64,000 nucleotides of DNA from Roseateles puraquae. GTDB lineage: Bacteria; Pseudomonadota; Gammaproteobacteria; Burkholderiales; Burkholderiaceae_C. Position numbers and translations under genes: made by a program. Positions within the stretch are counted from its first letter, which is position 1, and the number at the start of each line of letters is the position of its first letter. The stretch is from assembly GCF_002205845.1 (NCBI RefSeq), contig NZ_NISI01000001.1:372001-436000 (forward strand), given 5' to 3'. The notes under the pieces were generated by a model that saw only the letters and a program-made list of their open reading frames with translations, searched no databases and was not told the origin of the DNA. Below are positions 26,582-33,243 of this stretch, piece by piece.

Positions 26582-27364
26582 ATGGGCTTTCTCGCCGGCA
26601 AGCGGCTGCTGATCACGGGCGTGCTGTCCAACCGCTCCATCGCCTACGGCATCGCCCGCGCCTGCCACCGCGAAGGCGCCGAGCTGGCCTTCAGCTACCA
26701 GGGCGAGCGCTTCAAAGAGCGCATCACAGAATTTGCCGCGGAGTTCGGCTCCAGCCTGGTGTACGACTGCGACGTGACCAGCGATGAACAGATGGAGGCG
26801 CTGTTCAACCAATTGGGCGAGGTCTGGCCGGAGTTCGACGGCTTCGTGCACTCCATCGGCTTCGCGCCGCGCGAGGCGATTGCCGGCAACTTTCTTGATG
26901 GCATGACCCGCGAGAACTTCCGCATCGCCCACGACATCTCGGCCTACAGCTTCCCGGCGATGGCCAAATTGGCGGCCCCGCGCCTGCGCCCGGGCGCGGC
27001 CCTGCTGACGCTGAGCTACCTGGGTGCCGAGCGCTTCGTGCCCAACTACAACACCATGGGCCTGGCCAAGGCGGCGCTGGAAGCCAGCGTGCGCTACCTT
27101 GCCTACGACCTGGGCGCCAAGGGCGTGCGGGTGAACGGCATTTCGGCCGGCCCGATCAAGACACTGGCCGCGTCGGGCATCAAGGACTTCGGCAAGCTGC
27201 TCAACCAGTTCGCGGCCTCGGCGCCGATCCGCCGCAATGTGACCATCGAAGACGTCGGCAACGCTGCCGCCTTCCTGCTGTCCGACCTGGCCGCAGGCGT
27301 CAGCGCGGAGATCATGTATGTCGATGGCGGCTTCAGCCATGTCGCACTGGCCAGCGGCGAGTGA
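26582..27364 (+). CDS. fabI: enoyl-ACP reductase FabI
   Basis: A 260-residue NADH-dependent enoyl-[acyl-carrier-protein] reductase, the last step of each fatty-acid elongation round. Short-chain dehydrogenase fold with the ENR-type nucleotide motif '[25 protein letters not shown]', '[14 protein letters not shown]', 'VHSIGFAP' and the catalytic Tyr-x6-Lys in '[19 protein letters not shown]'. The product ends '[14 protein letters not shown]'. Start at ATG 26582 after a CAGGAG ribosome-binding site. A strong stem-loop terminator follows 19 bp after the stop. Confidence 0.97.
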   Translation: MGFLAGKRLLITGVLSNRSIAYGIARACHREGAELAFSYQGERFKERITEFAAEFGSSLVYDCDVTSDEQMEALFNQLGEVWPEFDGFVHSIGFAPREAIAGNFLDGMTRENFRIAHDISAYSFPAMAKLAAPRLRPGAALLTLSYLGAERFVPNYNTMGLAKAALEASVRYLAYDLGAKGVRVNGISAGPIKTLAASGIKDFGKLLNQFAASAPIRRNVTIEDVGNAAAFLLSDLAAGVSAEIMYVDGGFSHVALASGE

Positions 27365-27383
27365 ACGGTCAGCACTGACGCAG

Positions 27384-27408
27384 AAAAGGGCCCCGCGGGG
27401 CCCTTTTT
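27384..27408. terminator. bidirectional terminator between fabI and the decarboxylase
   Basis: A GGGCCCCG/CGGGGCCC stem flanked by AAAA on the left and TTTTT on the right makes a symmetrical hairpin. It can serve fabI (plus) and the convergent decarboxylase gene (minus). Confidence 0.88.
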
Positions 27409-27429
27409 CATGGTCATTCAACGGCGACC

Positions 27430-29697
27430 TTACTGCTTCACGCAGTCCACGTAGTAGTGACCGCGCCCGGTCTCCTCGTCCACCTCGTGCACGAGGCCAT
27501 GCACGTCGGTCGCGAAGCCGGGGAACTTCGCGTTGAAGGCGCGCGTGAACTTCAGATAGTCCACGATCTTCTTGTTGAAGCGCTCACCCGGGATCAACAG
27601 CGGGATGCCCGGCGGGTACGGCGTCAGCAGCGAGGTGGTGATGCGGCCTTCCAGTTCGTCGATGCCGACGCGCTCGGTCTTGCGCTGGGCGATGTGGGCG
27701 TAGGCGTCAGTCGGCGTCATGGCCGGCTGCAGGTTGGACAGGTACATGTCCGTGGTCAGCCGCGCGATGTCGCCTTCAGCGTAAGCCTGATGGATGCTCT
27801 GGCAGAGATCACGCAGGCCCATGCGCTCGTACTTCGGGAACTGGGCGCAGAACTCCGGCAGGATCCGCCACAGTGGGGCGTTCTTGTCGTAGTCGTCCTT
27901 GAACTGCTGCAGCGCGGTGAGCAGCGTGTTCCAGCGGCCCTTGGTGATGCCGATGGTGAACATGATGAAGAACGAGTAGAGCCCCGTCTTCTCGACGACC
28001 ACGCCATGCTCGACGAGGAACTTGGTGACGACTGACGCAGGGATGCCAGACGCCGCGAAGCGCCCTTCCATGTCCAGCCCGGGCGTGATGATGGTGGACT
28101 TGATCGGGTCCAGCATGTTGAAGCCTTCGGCCAGTGCCCCGAAGCCATGCCATTCCTCGTCCGCGTGCAGCATCCAGTCGGCCGAGACCGGCTCGCTGCC
28201 CTCCTCCGCCCGCAGGAAGTCCGGCCCCCAGACCTTGAACCACCAGTCGTCGCCGTAGTCCCCCTCGACCTTGCGCATTGCACGACGGAAGTCGAGCGAC
28301 TCACGGATGCTCTCTTCCACCAGCGCCGTGCCGCCCGGGGGCTCCATCATGGCGGCAGCGACGTCGCAGCTGGCGATGATGGAGTACTGGGGACTGGTGC
28401 TGGTGTGCATCAGGTAGGCCTCGTTGAAGAGGTGCTTGTCCAGCTTGACCGTCTGCGAGTCTTGCACCAACACCTGCGAAGCCTGGGAGATGCCAGCCAG
28501 CAGCTTGTGTGTCGACTGCGTGGCGTAGACGACGGCCTCCTTCGGGCGCGGGCGGTTCTTGCCCATCGCATGGAACTGACCGTAGAAGTCGTGGAAGGCC
28601 GCGTGCGGCAGCCAGGCCTCGTCGAAGTGCAAGGTCGGGATGTAGCCGTCGAGCTTCTTCTTGATGGTCTCGGTGTTGTAGAGCACACCGTCGTAGGTGC
28701 TCTGCGTCAGCGTCAGGATGGCGGGCTTGATCTTGTCGGGATCGACACCGGCCAGCAGCGGGTTCGCCGCGATCTTGGCGCGAATCGCCTCCGGGCTGAA
28801 CTCGCTTTCCGGGATGGGGCCGATGATGCCGTAGTGGTTGCGCGTCGGCGGGAGGAAGACCGGAATGGCCCCGCACATGATGATCGCGTGCAGATTGCTC
28901 TTGTGGCAGTTGCGGTCGATAACCACCACATCACCCGGCGCCACGGTGTGGTGCCACACCATCTTGTTGGAGGTGGAGGTCCCGTTCGTCACGAAGAAGC
29001 AGTGGTCGGCATTGAAGATGCGCGCTGCGTTCTTCTCGGATGCCGCGACGGGGCCGGTGTGGTCGAGCAACTGGCCGAGTTCTTCCACGGCGTTGCAGAC
29101 GTCAGCGCGGAGCATGTTCTCGCCGAAGAACTGATGGAACATCTGCCCCACTGGGCTCTTCAGAAAGGCGACGCCGCCAGAATGCCCGGGGCAATGCCAG
29201 GAGTACGAGCCGTCCTGGGCGTAGTCCATCAACGCCTTGAAGAACGGCGGCGCCAGACCGTCGAGGTAGCTCTTGGCCTCGCGGATGATGTGGCGCGCCA
29301 CAAACTCCGGCGTGTCCTCGAACATGTGAATGAAGCCGTGCAACTCGCGCAGCACGTCATTGGGCAAATGCTGGCTGGTGCGCGTCTCGCCGTAGACGTA
29401 GATCGGGATGTCCGGATTGCGGAAACGGATTTCCTCAATGAACTTGCGCAGGTTCAGCACGGCCGGATCGAGGTCGGGGCCGGAGGTGAACTCCTCGTCG
29501 TCGATCGACAGGATGAAGGCGGAGGCGCGGCTTTGCTGCTGGGCGAACTGCGACAGGTCGCCGTAGCTCGTCACCCCCAACACCTCCATGCCCTCTTTCT
29601 GGATGGCCTCGGCCAGCGCGCGGATACCCAGGCCCGAGGTGTTCTCGGAGCGATAGTCCTCGTCAATGATGACGATGGGGAAATGAAAACGGATCAT
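27430..29697 (-). CDS. Orn/Lys/Arg family PLP-dependent amino-acid decarboxylase
   Basis: A 755-residue fold-type I decarboxylase, the size of inducible arginine, lysine and ornithine decarboxylases. N-terminal receiver-like wing domain ('MIRFHFPIVIIDEDYRSENTSGLGIRALAEAIQKEG'), PLP core with 'SWHCPGHSGGVAFLKSPVG', 'TNGTSTSNKMVWHHTV', 'LHFDEAWLPHAAFHDFYG' and the Schiff-base lysine in 'TQSTHKLLAGISQAS', then the C domain 'TPYPPGIPLLIPGERF'. Makes a polyamine or its precursor; which amino acid is not certain, arginine or lysine being most likely. ATG 29697 follows a GGAGG site; a longer frame adds non-family residues. Confidence 0.92.
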   Translation of the reverse strand: MIRFHFPIVIIDEDYRSENTSGLGIRALAEAIQKEGMEVLGVTSYGDLSQFAQQQSRASAFILSIDDEEFTSGPDLDPAVLNLRKFIEEIRFRNPDIPIYVYGETRTSQHLPNDVLRELHGFIHMFEDTPEFVARHIIREAKSYLDGLAPPFFKALMDYAQDGSYSWHCPGHSGGVAFLKSPVGQMFHQFFGENMLRADVCNAVEELGQLLDHTGPVAASEKNAARIFNADHCFFVTNGTSTSNKMVWHHTVAPGDVVVIDRNCHKSNLHAIIMCGAIPVFLPPTRNHYGIIGPIPESEFSPEAIRAKIAANPLLAGVDPDKIKPAILTLTQSTYDGVLYNTETIKKKLDGYIPTLHFDEAWLPHAAFHDFYGQFHAMGKNRPRPKEAVVYATQSTHKLLAGISQASQVLVQDSQTVKLDKHLFNEAYLMHTSTSPQYSIIASCDVAAAMMEPPGGTALVEESIRESLDFRRAMRKVEGDYGDDWWFKVWGPDFLRAEEGSEPVSADWMLHADEEWHGFGALAEGFNMLDPIKSTIITPGLDMEGRFAASGIPASVVTKFLVEHGVVVEKTGLYSFFIMFTIGITKGRWNTLLTALQQFKDDYDKNAPLWRILPEFCAQFPKYERMGLRDLCQSIHQAYAEGDIARLTTDMYLSNLQPAMTPTDAYAHIAQRKTERVGIDELEGRITTSLLTPYPPGIPLLIPGERFNKKIVDYLKFTRAFNAKFPGFATDVHGLVHEVDEETGRGHYYVDCVKQ

Positions 29698-29821
29698 CAG
29701 CGGCCTCCAGCGGGCGGGCATCAAAAAAGCGAAGCCGCGAAGTGTAGGGCCGCAGCGTGTCCCGGCCGTGTCGATGGTTGAACGCAGCGCTGGCACGTCA
29801 ACGTCGAAGGGCCGGGCAAGC

Positions 29822-29866
29822 GGAAACAAAAAAGCCCGCGAGGGCCCCGGTGGGGCGGTCGCGGGC
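29822..29866 (-). terminator. strong terminator at the end of the short-ORF transcript
   Basis: Outer stem GCCCGCGA / TCGCGGGC with an inner CCCC/GGGG pairing, followed on the minus strand by TTTTTTGTTT. The only minus-strand coding sequences it can serve are the 16-codon ORF at 29988-29938 and luxR. It insulates them from the decarboxylase gene about 125 bp further on. Confidence 0.9.
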
Positions 29867-29872
29867 ATAAGA

Positions 29873-29914
29873 CGTTCGGGGGGCGCCGAACGAAAGCGAT
29901 GGAGGTGTCGCTTT
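29873..29914 (-). other. two adjacent hairpins in the 3' region of the short-ORF transcript
   Basis: Hairpin A: AAAGCGA / TCGCTTT, arms 29893-29899 and 29908-29914. Hairpin B: CGTTCGG / CCGAACG, arms 29873-29879 and 29886-29892. They touch each other and end 6 nt before the terminator stem. Together the three hairpins occupy almost all of the sequence from about 25 nt after the short-ORF stop to the end, which suggests a stable, structured small transcript. Confidence 0.7.
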
Positions 29915-29937
29915 ACTGAGATTCCTCCGCAAGCGGG

Positions 29938-29988
29938 TCAACCGCCGGTGTAGGGCAAACCAAAAACTTCAGCAATGAGCTTCCACAT
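29938..29988 (-). CDS. candidate 16-residue peptide gene under a lux-type promoter
   Basis: ATG 29988-29986 to TGA 29940-29938, reading MWKLIAEVFGLPYTGG. A GGAG ribosome-binding site lies 7 nt before the ATG. It is preceded by a lux/las-type box (30060-30075) and a -10-like CACACT, giving a predicted leader of about 36 nt, and followed by two hairpins and a strong terminator, so it looks like the only reading frame of an RNA of about 200 nt. Codons end often in A/T (ATT, GCT, GAA, GTT, TTT), unlike the GC-ending codons of neighbouring genes. I recognise no family. It may be a secreted or cytoplasmic signal peptide, a leader peptide, or an incidental frame on a small regulatory RNA. No processing or export gene is adjacent. 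Confidence 0.55.
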   Translation of the reverse strand: MWKLIAEVFGLPYTGG

Positions 29989-30030
29989 GTTTCACTCCGT
30001 CTGGCCTTACGCCGTGATTCGATGGAGTTC

Positions 30031-30075
30031 AGTGTGCGGGAGCGTGCAATTTTGAGGAACTACAAACCCTGGTAG
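30031..30075 (-). promoter_or_regulatory. lux/las-type box and -10 for the short ORF
   Basis: The minus strand reads CTACCAGGGTTTGTAG (30075-30060), which fits CT-N12-AG, the form known for LasR/RhlR boxes, with CTAC/GTAG ends. Exactly 23 nt later comes CACACTGA (30036-30029), a plausible -10. This places the box centre near -42, the normal position for LuxR-type activation. It starts 21 bp after the luxR stop codon. Confidence 0.75.
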
Positions 30076-30096
30076 GGCGGCCAAGCCACAACCGCT

Positions 30097-30801
30097 CTAC
30101 AGCAGTCCGAGTTCCATGGCCTTCAAGACCGCATGATTCTTGTTCGAAACATCCAGCTGCTTGAAAAGCTGCTTGAGGTGGTAGTTCACCGTGTTTTCGC
30201 TGATGCCTAGCAAACTACCGACTACCCAGGCGCTTTTGCCCTCCATGGTCAGACGGAGGATCTCAAGTTGCCTGGCCGGAAGCCGCGGCACCTTGGTAGG
30301 CACAAGCAGCCTCGCGGCAGCATCTTGGGCGTGGACGGCCAGCAATTGCAAATCCGCGATCATTCGGTTGAGCTTGATCGGGTCCGACGGGAGCGGCTCA
30401 TGCCGATCAACCCCGAGAAGAAATCGCCGATAGCCCGGCATGTGAACGCTGACGGCCAGCCCGGTTCTATAGCCGAACGGGGCTTGCATCTCCCAAAGAT
30501 CTCCGGAGCCGGCATCGACGTAAAGCCGCTGGTCGTAGATGAGCGGAGCAGCGTTCGTCATCACATGCCGATGCACTGGATCACGCTTCGCGTTCTCCGG
30601 GTTGACCTGAGCAGCCAGGAACTCCGCAGGTGTGTTGCCCACTGAGAAGTACTCCGTCTTGGCTCCGGGGCCCTTGCGCTCCACGGCAAGGACTCCGGAG
30701 ATCAGCCCGAAGTCCAGGTCACCCGCGAAGTCGATCAACCCCTGTCGGAAGGAGTCGAAATCTGCCGCTTGACTGACTTGTTCGTACCGCTGCAGGTTCA
30801 T
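30097..30801 (-). CDS. LuxR-type autoinducer-domain transcriptional regulator (no luxI in window)
   Basis: 234 residues. Residues 15-160 match the autoinducer-binding domain and 172-230 the GerE helix-turn-helix ('LPARQLEILRLTMEGKSAWVVGSLLGISENTVNYHLKQLFKQLDV'). In the WxxxY-N8-DP pattern that holds acyl-homoserine lactones, Asp74-Pro75 are kept, but the Trp, Tyr and second Trp (TraR W57, Y61, W85) align with Phe61, Gln65 and Tyr89. The ligand may therefore be altered or not an acyl-homoserine lactone (inference). The ATG has no obvious Shine-Dalgarno, and a lux-type box lies only 3 nt before it, which would suit autorepression. Divergent from a DUF4902/RsaM-like gene; the short ORF lies downstream on the same strand. 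Confidence 0.9.
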   Translation of the reverse strand: MNLQRYEQVSQAADFDSFRQGLIDFAGDLDFGLISGVLAVERKGPGAKTEYFSVGNTPAEFLAAQVNPENAKRDPVHRHVMTNAAPLIYDQRLYVDAGSGDLWEMQAPFGYRTGLAVSVHMPGYRRFLLGVDRHEPLPSDPIKLNRMIADLQLLAVHAQDAAARLLVPTKVPRLPARQLEILRLTMEGKSAWVVGSLLGISENTVNYHLKQLFKQLDVSNKNHAVLKAMELGLL

Positions 30802-30804
30802 GCG

Positions 30805-30849
30805 CTACTAGGGTTGGTAGGCGCAGCGCGCCCTCGATGAACGCAAACT
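30805..30849 (+). promoter_or_regulatory. lux/las-type box and -10 for the RsaM-like gene
   Basis: CTACTAGGGTTGGTAG at 30805-30820 matches the short-ORF box at 14 of 16 positions. CAAACTGA starts exactly 23 nt after it (30844), the same spacing as at the other promoter. The predicted transcription start is near 30856, about 23 nt before the ATG at 30879. On the other strand the box lies directly before the luxR ATG. Confidence 0.75.
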
Positions 30850-30878
30850 GACAGCCATCCAAATGACGGGAGATCCGA

Positions 30879-31253
30879 ATGCAGATAGCTGCTTGGCAAC
30901 TGATGGCCTGCGAGACGGTTATCAAGACTGTAAACGAGTTCCAATTGGCAACCCATGAACTGCGTCAAGTCGGAAGCAGCGTTAGGGTGCACGATGCACG
31001 GTCCGGCCTGCGATGCGGCCAGGAGGTCTGGGCGACGATCGACGAGGGTGGTCCGATCCAGATTGCATGGGAATGGACGGAGATCCAACCCAACGTCGTG
31101 GCCCTGTTCGATCCGATGAACATCCTTTGCAACGTCGCGCTGGTCGATGGCCATGGGCACACGCTGGCGCGCTCGCGCCGCATGCTGCACCTCAACAATG
31201 TCGTGCACCAGCTCGAATGGCGTGACGCCCTGTGCACACGCAAGGCGGCCTGA
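30879..31253 (+). CDS. DUF4902/RsaM-like protein
   Basis: 124 residues; ATG 30879 after a GGGAG site. The C-terminal two thirds ('GQEVWATIDEGGPIQIAWEWTEIQ', 'VVALFDPMNILCNVALVDGHGHTLARSRRMLHLNNVVHQLEWRDAL') follow the pattern I recall for DUF4902/RsaM proteins: a W...I.I.W.W core, then N..LVD..G..L and a final LxW helix. RsaM is known as a negative modulator encoded between luxI and luxR in Burkholderia and some Pseudomonas. Here it is divergent from luxR with a lux-type box between. Family assignment is from memory of the pattern and needs a profile search. The product is probably cytoplasmic. Confidence 0.65.
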   Translation: MQIAAWQLMACETVIKTVNEFQLATHELRQVGSSVRVHDARSGLRCGQEVWATIDEGGPIQIAWEWTEIQPNVVALFDPMNILCNVALVDGHGHTLARSRRMLHLNNVVHQLEWRDALCTRKAA

Positions 31254-31288
31254 GGCGAGAACTCCTGCGCCGGCCGCCCATCCTGGGT

Positions 31289-31294
31289 TATGAT
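31289..31294 (+). promoter_or_regulatory. -10 element of tRNA-Ser
   Basis: TATGAT, 12 nt before the tRNA 5' end, 35 bp after the RsaM-like stop codon. A matching -35 is weak (CTGCGC region, about 17 bp upstream). Confidence 0.5.
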
Positions 31295-31306
31295 GTCGGG
31301 CTTGCA

Positions 31307-31398
<92 letters not shown>

Positions 31399-31404
31399 AT
31401 CGAG

Positions 31405-31436
31405 ACCCAAGTGACGCAAGCCACTTGGGTTTTTTC
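31405..31436 (+). terminator. terminator of tRNA-Ser
   Basis: 9-bp stem ACCCAAGTG / CACTTGGGT with an 8-nt loop and a T run (TTTTTT), starting 8 nt after the tRNA. Confidence 0.9.
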
Positions 31437-32060
31437 TTGGGCGGGCTCATCGATTGCATCGGGGTCGGCCACCGCATTGACCCGCCGCAGGTCATGCACC
31501 GCCCTCGTTGAATTGTCGACACAGGCAGACGCCGATCGTCTTCTCTGCTCGCCTCGATTCAGGCACGGCGTAGCGCCAGACAACCCCGAATTCATTGGCA
31601 CAACCAGAGAGACGCGGACAGGCCGCGTACGCACTGCGAAACCACGCTTGGGGCCATGGCAACGCAGCCTCAGCACACGGCGCCGCAGCCGGCTCGCCAC
31701 TGACACCCTCGTCATTCGGGGCAGTCGCCGACTGCAACCGGTCACGCAAACGATTGAGGCTCATTCGCCAACTCTCAGGATCAGGCCATGGTGTTCGAAG
31801 CAGTTCGTCAGGCGAAACTAGGCGCGTGCGGCTCGGTGCACTATTGGTTGTCACCACCCTCAAGCGACCTCATCAGACATCGCGATTCACATCCGCCAAC
31901 GCCTCGGCAGGGCAACTGCAAGCCGGCATTCCACCTTTCACGCAGGTGCTTCGCAATTCATCCCCAGGAAAGCGCAGTTCGTCGCGCGACGCTGGCTTGC
32001 ATGGGCCGGATGGCAAACACTGCGACGCGTGCCTTGCCGTCTGCAAGGTGGGAGGTCGGG
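31437..32060. other. gene-poor 624-bp stretch after tRNA-Ser
   Basis: No frame here has both a good start with ribosome-binding site and normal codon use. The best candidate, minus 31863-31492 (TTG start, 123 codons), has scattered third-position A/T unlike real genes of this genome and no recognisable motif. Base composition is more mixed than in flanking genes. No integrase, transposase or copy of the tRNA 3' end was found, so an integrated element is not supported; it may be eroded coding sequence. Confidence 0.5.
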
Positions 32061-32312
32061 ATGCCGAAGATGTCGAAACGCTGGATGAGTCTGTGCTTGG
32101 CGCTAGGAATGATCGCTGGCGCCATGCCGTCGCAGGCCAGCGAAGTGGTGAAGTTGGCGCGGCTCGTGGTCAGCGGAAAACGCAACCCGGCTGATGTCAG
32201 CAAGCCCGCGCCGGCGGAGGCTCGGTCGCCGGCCACTGGCAGCCAAGTGCACGGCAGCGTTGGAAGCAATGACGCGGGCACGGCACCCGCACCGCCGCGT
32301 GGCGTCTCCTGA
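32061..32312 (+). CDS. small exported protein of unknown function
   Basis: 83 residues from ATG 32061, with a GGGAGG site 5 nt upstream. Signal peptide MPKMSKRWMSLCLALGMIAG ending near MPSQAS. The mature part starts 'SEVVKLARLVVSGKRN' and continues as a Pro/Ala/Ser-rich tail ('PAPAEARSPATGSQVHGSVGS') with no cysteine pair or membrane helix. I do not recognise a family. It stands alone between tRNA genes and is convergent with the tRNA cluster terminator. Confidence 0.55.
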   Translation: MPKMSKRWMSLCLALGMIAGAMPSQASEVVKLARLVVSGKRNPADVSKPAPAEARSPATGSQVHGSVGSNDAGTAPAPPRGVS

Positions 32313-32329
32313 TTCGAGATCGACAGGCC

Positions 32330-32368
32330 AAAAACAAATGCGCCGATTCCGCGAGGAATCGGCGCATT
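32330..32368 (-). terminator. terminator of the tRNA Ala-Glu-Asp cluster
   Basis: 14-bp perfect stem AATGCGCCGATTCC / GGAATCGGCGCATT with a GCGA loop; on the minus strand followed by TTTGTTTTT. It begins 7 nt after the last tRNA-Asp and also faces the small exported protein gene. Confidence 0.92.
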
Positions 32369-32375
32369 GAATACT

Positions 32376-32452
32376 TGGCGGAGTGGACGGGGCTCGAACC
32401 CGCGACCCCCGGCGTGACAGGCCGGTATTCTAACCAACTGAACTACCACTCC
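32376..32452 (-). tRNA. tRNA-Asp(GTC), second copy
   Basis: 77 nt with encoded CCA. Acceptor GGAGTGG/CCACTCC, D loop AGTTCAGTTGGTTAGAA, anticodon GTC in CTGTCAC. Its mature sequence is the same as the copy at 32806-32882. Confidence 0.97.
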
Positions 32453-32535
32453 GCGTGGGATGATTTCGATATCGTCTTTCGACTCAATCCAAGCTCATCA
32501 AACTCGCCTGTCTTGCAACAGGAAACCAGTATAAC

Positions 32536-32611
32536 TGGCGTCCCCTAGGGGATTCGAACCCCTGTAATCACCGTGAAAGGGTGGTGTCCTAGGCCTCTAG
32601 ACGAAGGGGAC
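32536..32611 (-). tRNA. tRNA-Glu(TTC), second copy
   Basis: 76 nt with encoded CCA. Acceptor GTCCCCT/AGGGGAC, anticodon TTC in CTTTCAC, T arm GGGGTTCGAATCCCC. Same sequence as the copy at 32935-33010. Confidence 0.97.
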
Positions 32612-32656
32612 TTCAACTTTCACACTTTCTGAGTCCGGCCAATTCCCTCGGGAATT

Positions 32657-32732
<76 letters not shown>

Positions 32733-32745
32733 GGGAACCAGTCTC

Positions 32746-32775
32746 AAAAAGCAAACGGCCAATAAATTGGCCGTT
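32746..32775 (-). terminator. terminator-like palindrome inside the tRNA cluster
   Basis: 10-bp stem AACGGCCAAT / ATTGGCCGTT with a 2-nt loop, followed on the minus strand by TTTGCTTTTT. It lies between the first tRNA-Asp and the second tRNA-Ala, 14 nt before the latter's 5' end, and should stop part of the transcription before the second triplet. Confidence 0.75.
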
Positions 32776-32805
32776 CGTTGCTCGGGCAAGCCCGACGAAA
32801 ACCTT

Positions 32806-32882
32806 TGGCGGAGTGGACGGGGCTCGAACCCGCGACCCCCGGCGTGACAGGCCGGTATTCTAACCAACTGAACTACCACTCC
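32806..32882 (-). tRNA. tRNA-Asp(GTC), first copy
   Basis: 77 nt with encoded CCA; identical to the copy at 32376-32452, with about 17 bp of the 5' flank (CGCGTGGGATGATTTCGAT) also shared. Confidence 0.97.
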
Positions 32883-32934
32883 GCGTGGGATGATTTCGAT
32901 AACGCTTTGCAGCACTATCCAAGTTCATCAAACT

Positions 32935-33010
32935 TGGCGTCCCCTAGGGGATTCGAACCCCTGTAATCACCGTGAAAGGGTGGTGTCCTAGGCCTCTAGA
33001 CGAAGGGGAC
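32935..33010 (-). tRNA. tRNA-Glu(TTC), first copy
   Basis: 76 nt with encoded CCA; identical to the copy at 32536-32611. gltX, which charges it, lies just upstream on the same strand. Confidence 0.97.
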
Positions 33011-33060
33011 TAAACCTTCGTGGCTTGAACTGCGCGCCACTCAAATCTCGTTGGAGATTT

Positions 33061-33136
<76 letters not shown>

Positions 33137-33213
33137 GTTTTGATTATCGATTCAGCTGTTGCCAGCTTGGTCGCCAATCGCTTCGTTTGCAGCGCTGTTC
33201 AAGCGAGACCAAG

Positions 33214-33243
33214 AGTATATGACGAAATTTAAACAGCTTGCAA
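33214..33243 (-). promoter_or_regulatory. promoter of the tRNA cluster
   Basis: -35 TTGCAA (33243-33238), an 18-bp AT-rich spacer, and -10 TATACT (33219-33214) on the minus strand. The -35 lies within the last codons of gltX. The start is predicted near 33207, about 70 nt before tRNA-Ala. Confidence 0.6.

Noticed and set aside
31492-31863. Possible 123-residue minus-strand protein after tRNA-Ser
   Set aside because: TTG start, no ribosome-binding site, third-position use unlike the genome, no motif. Kept only as a note on the gene-poor stretch.
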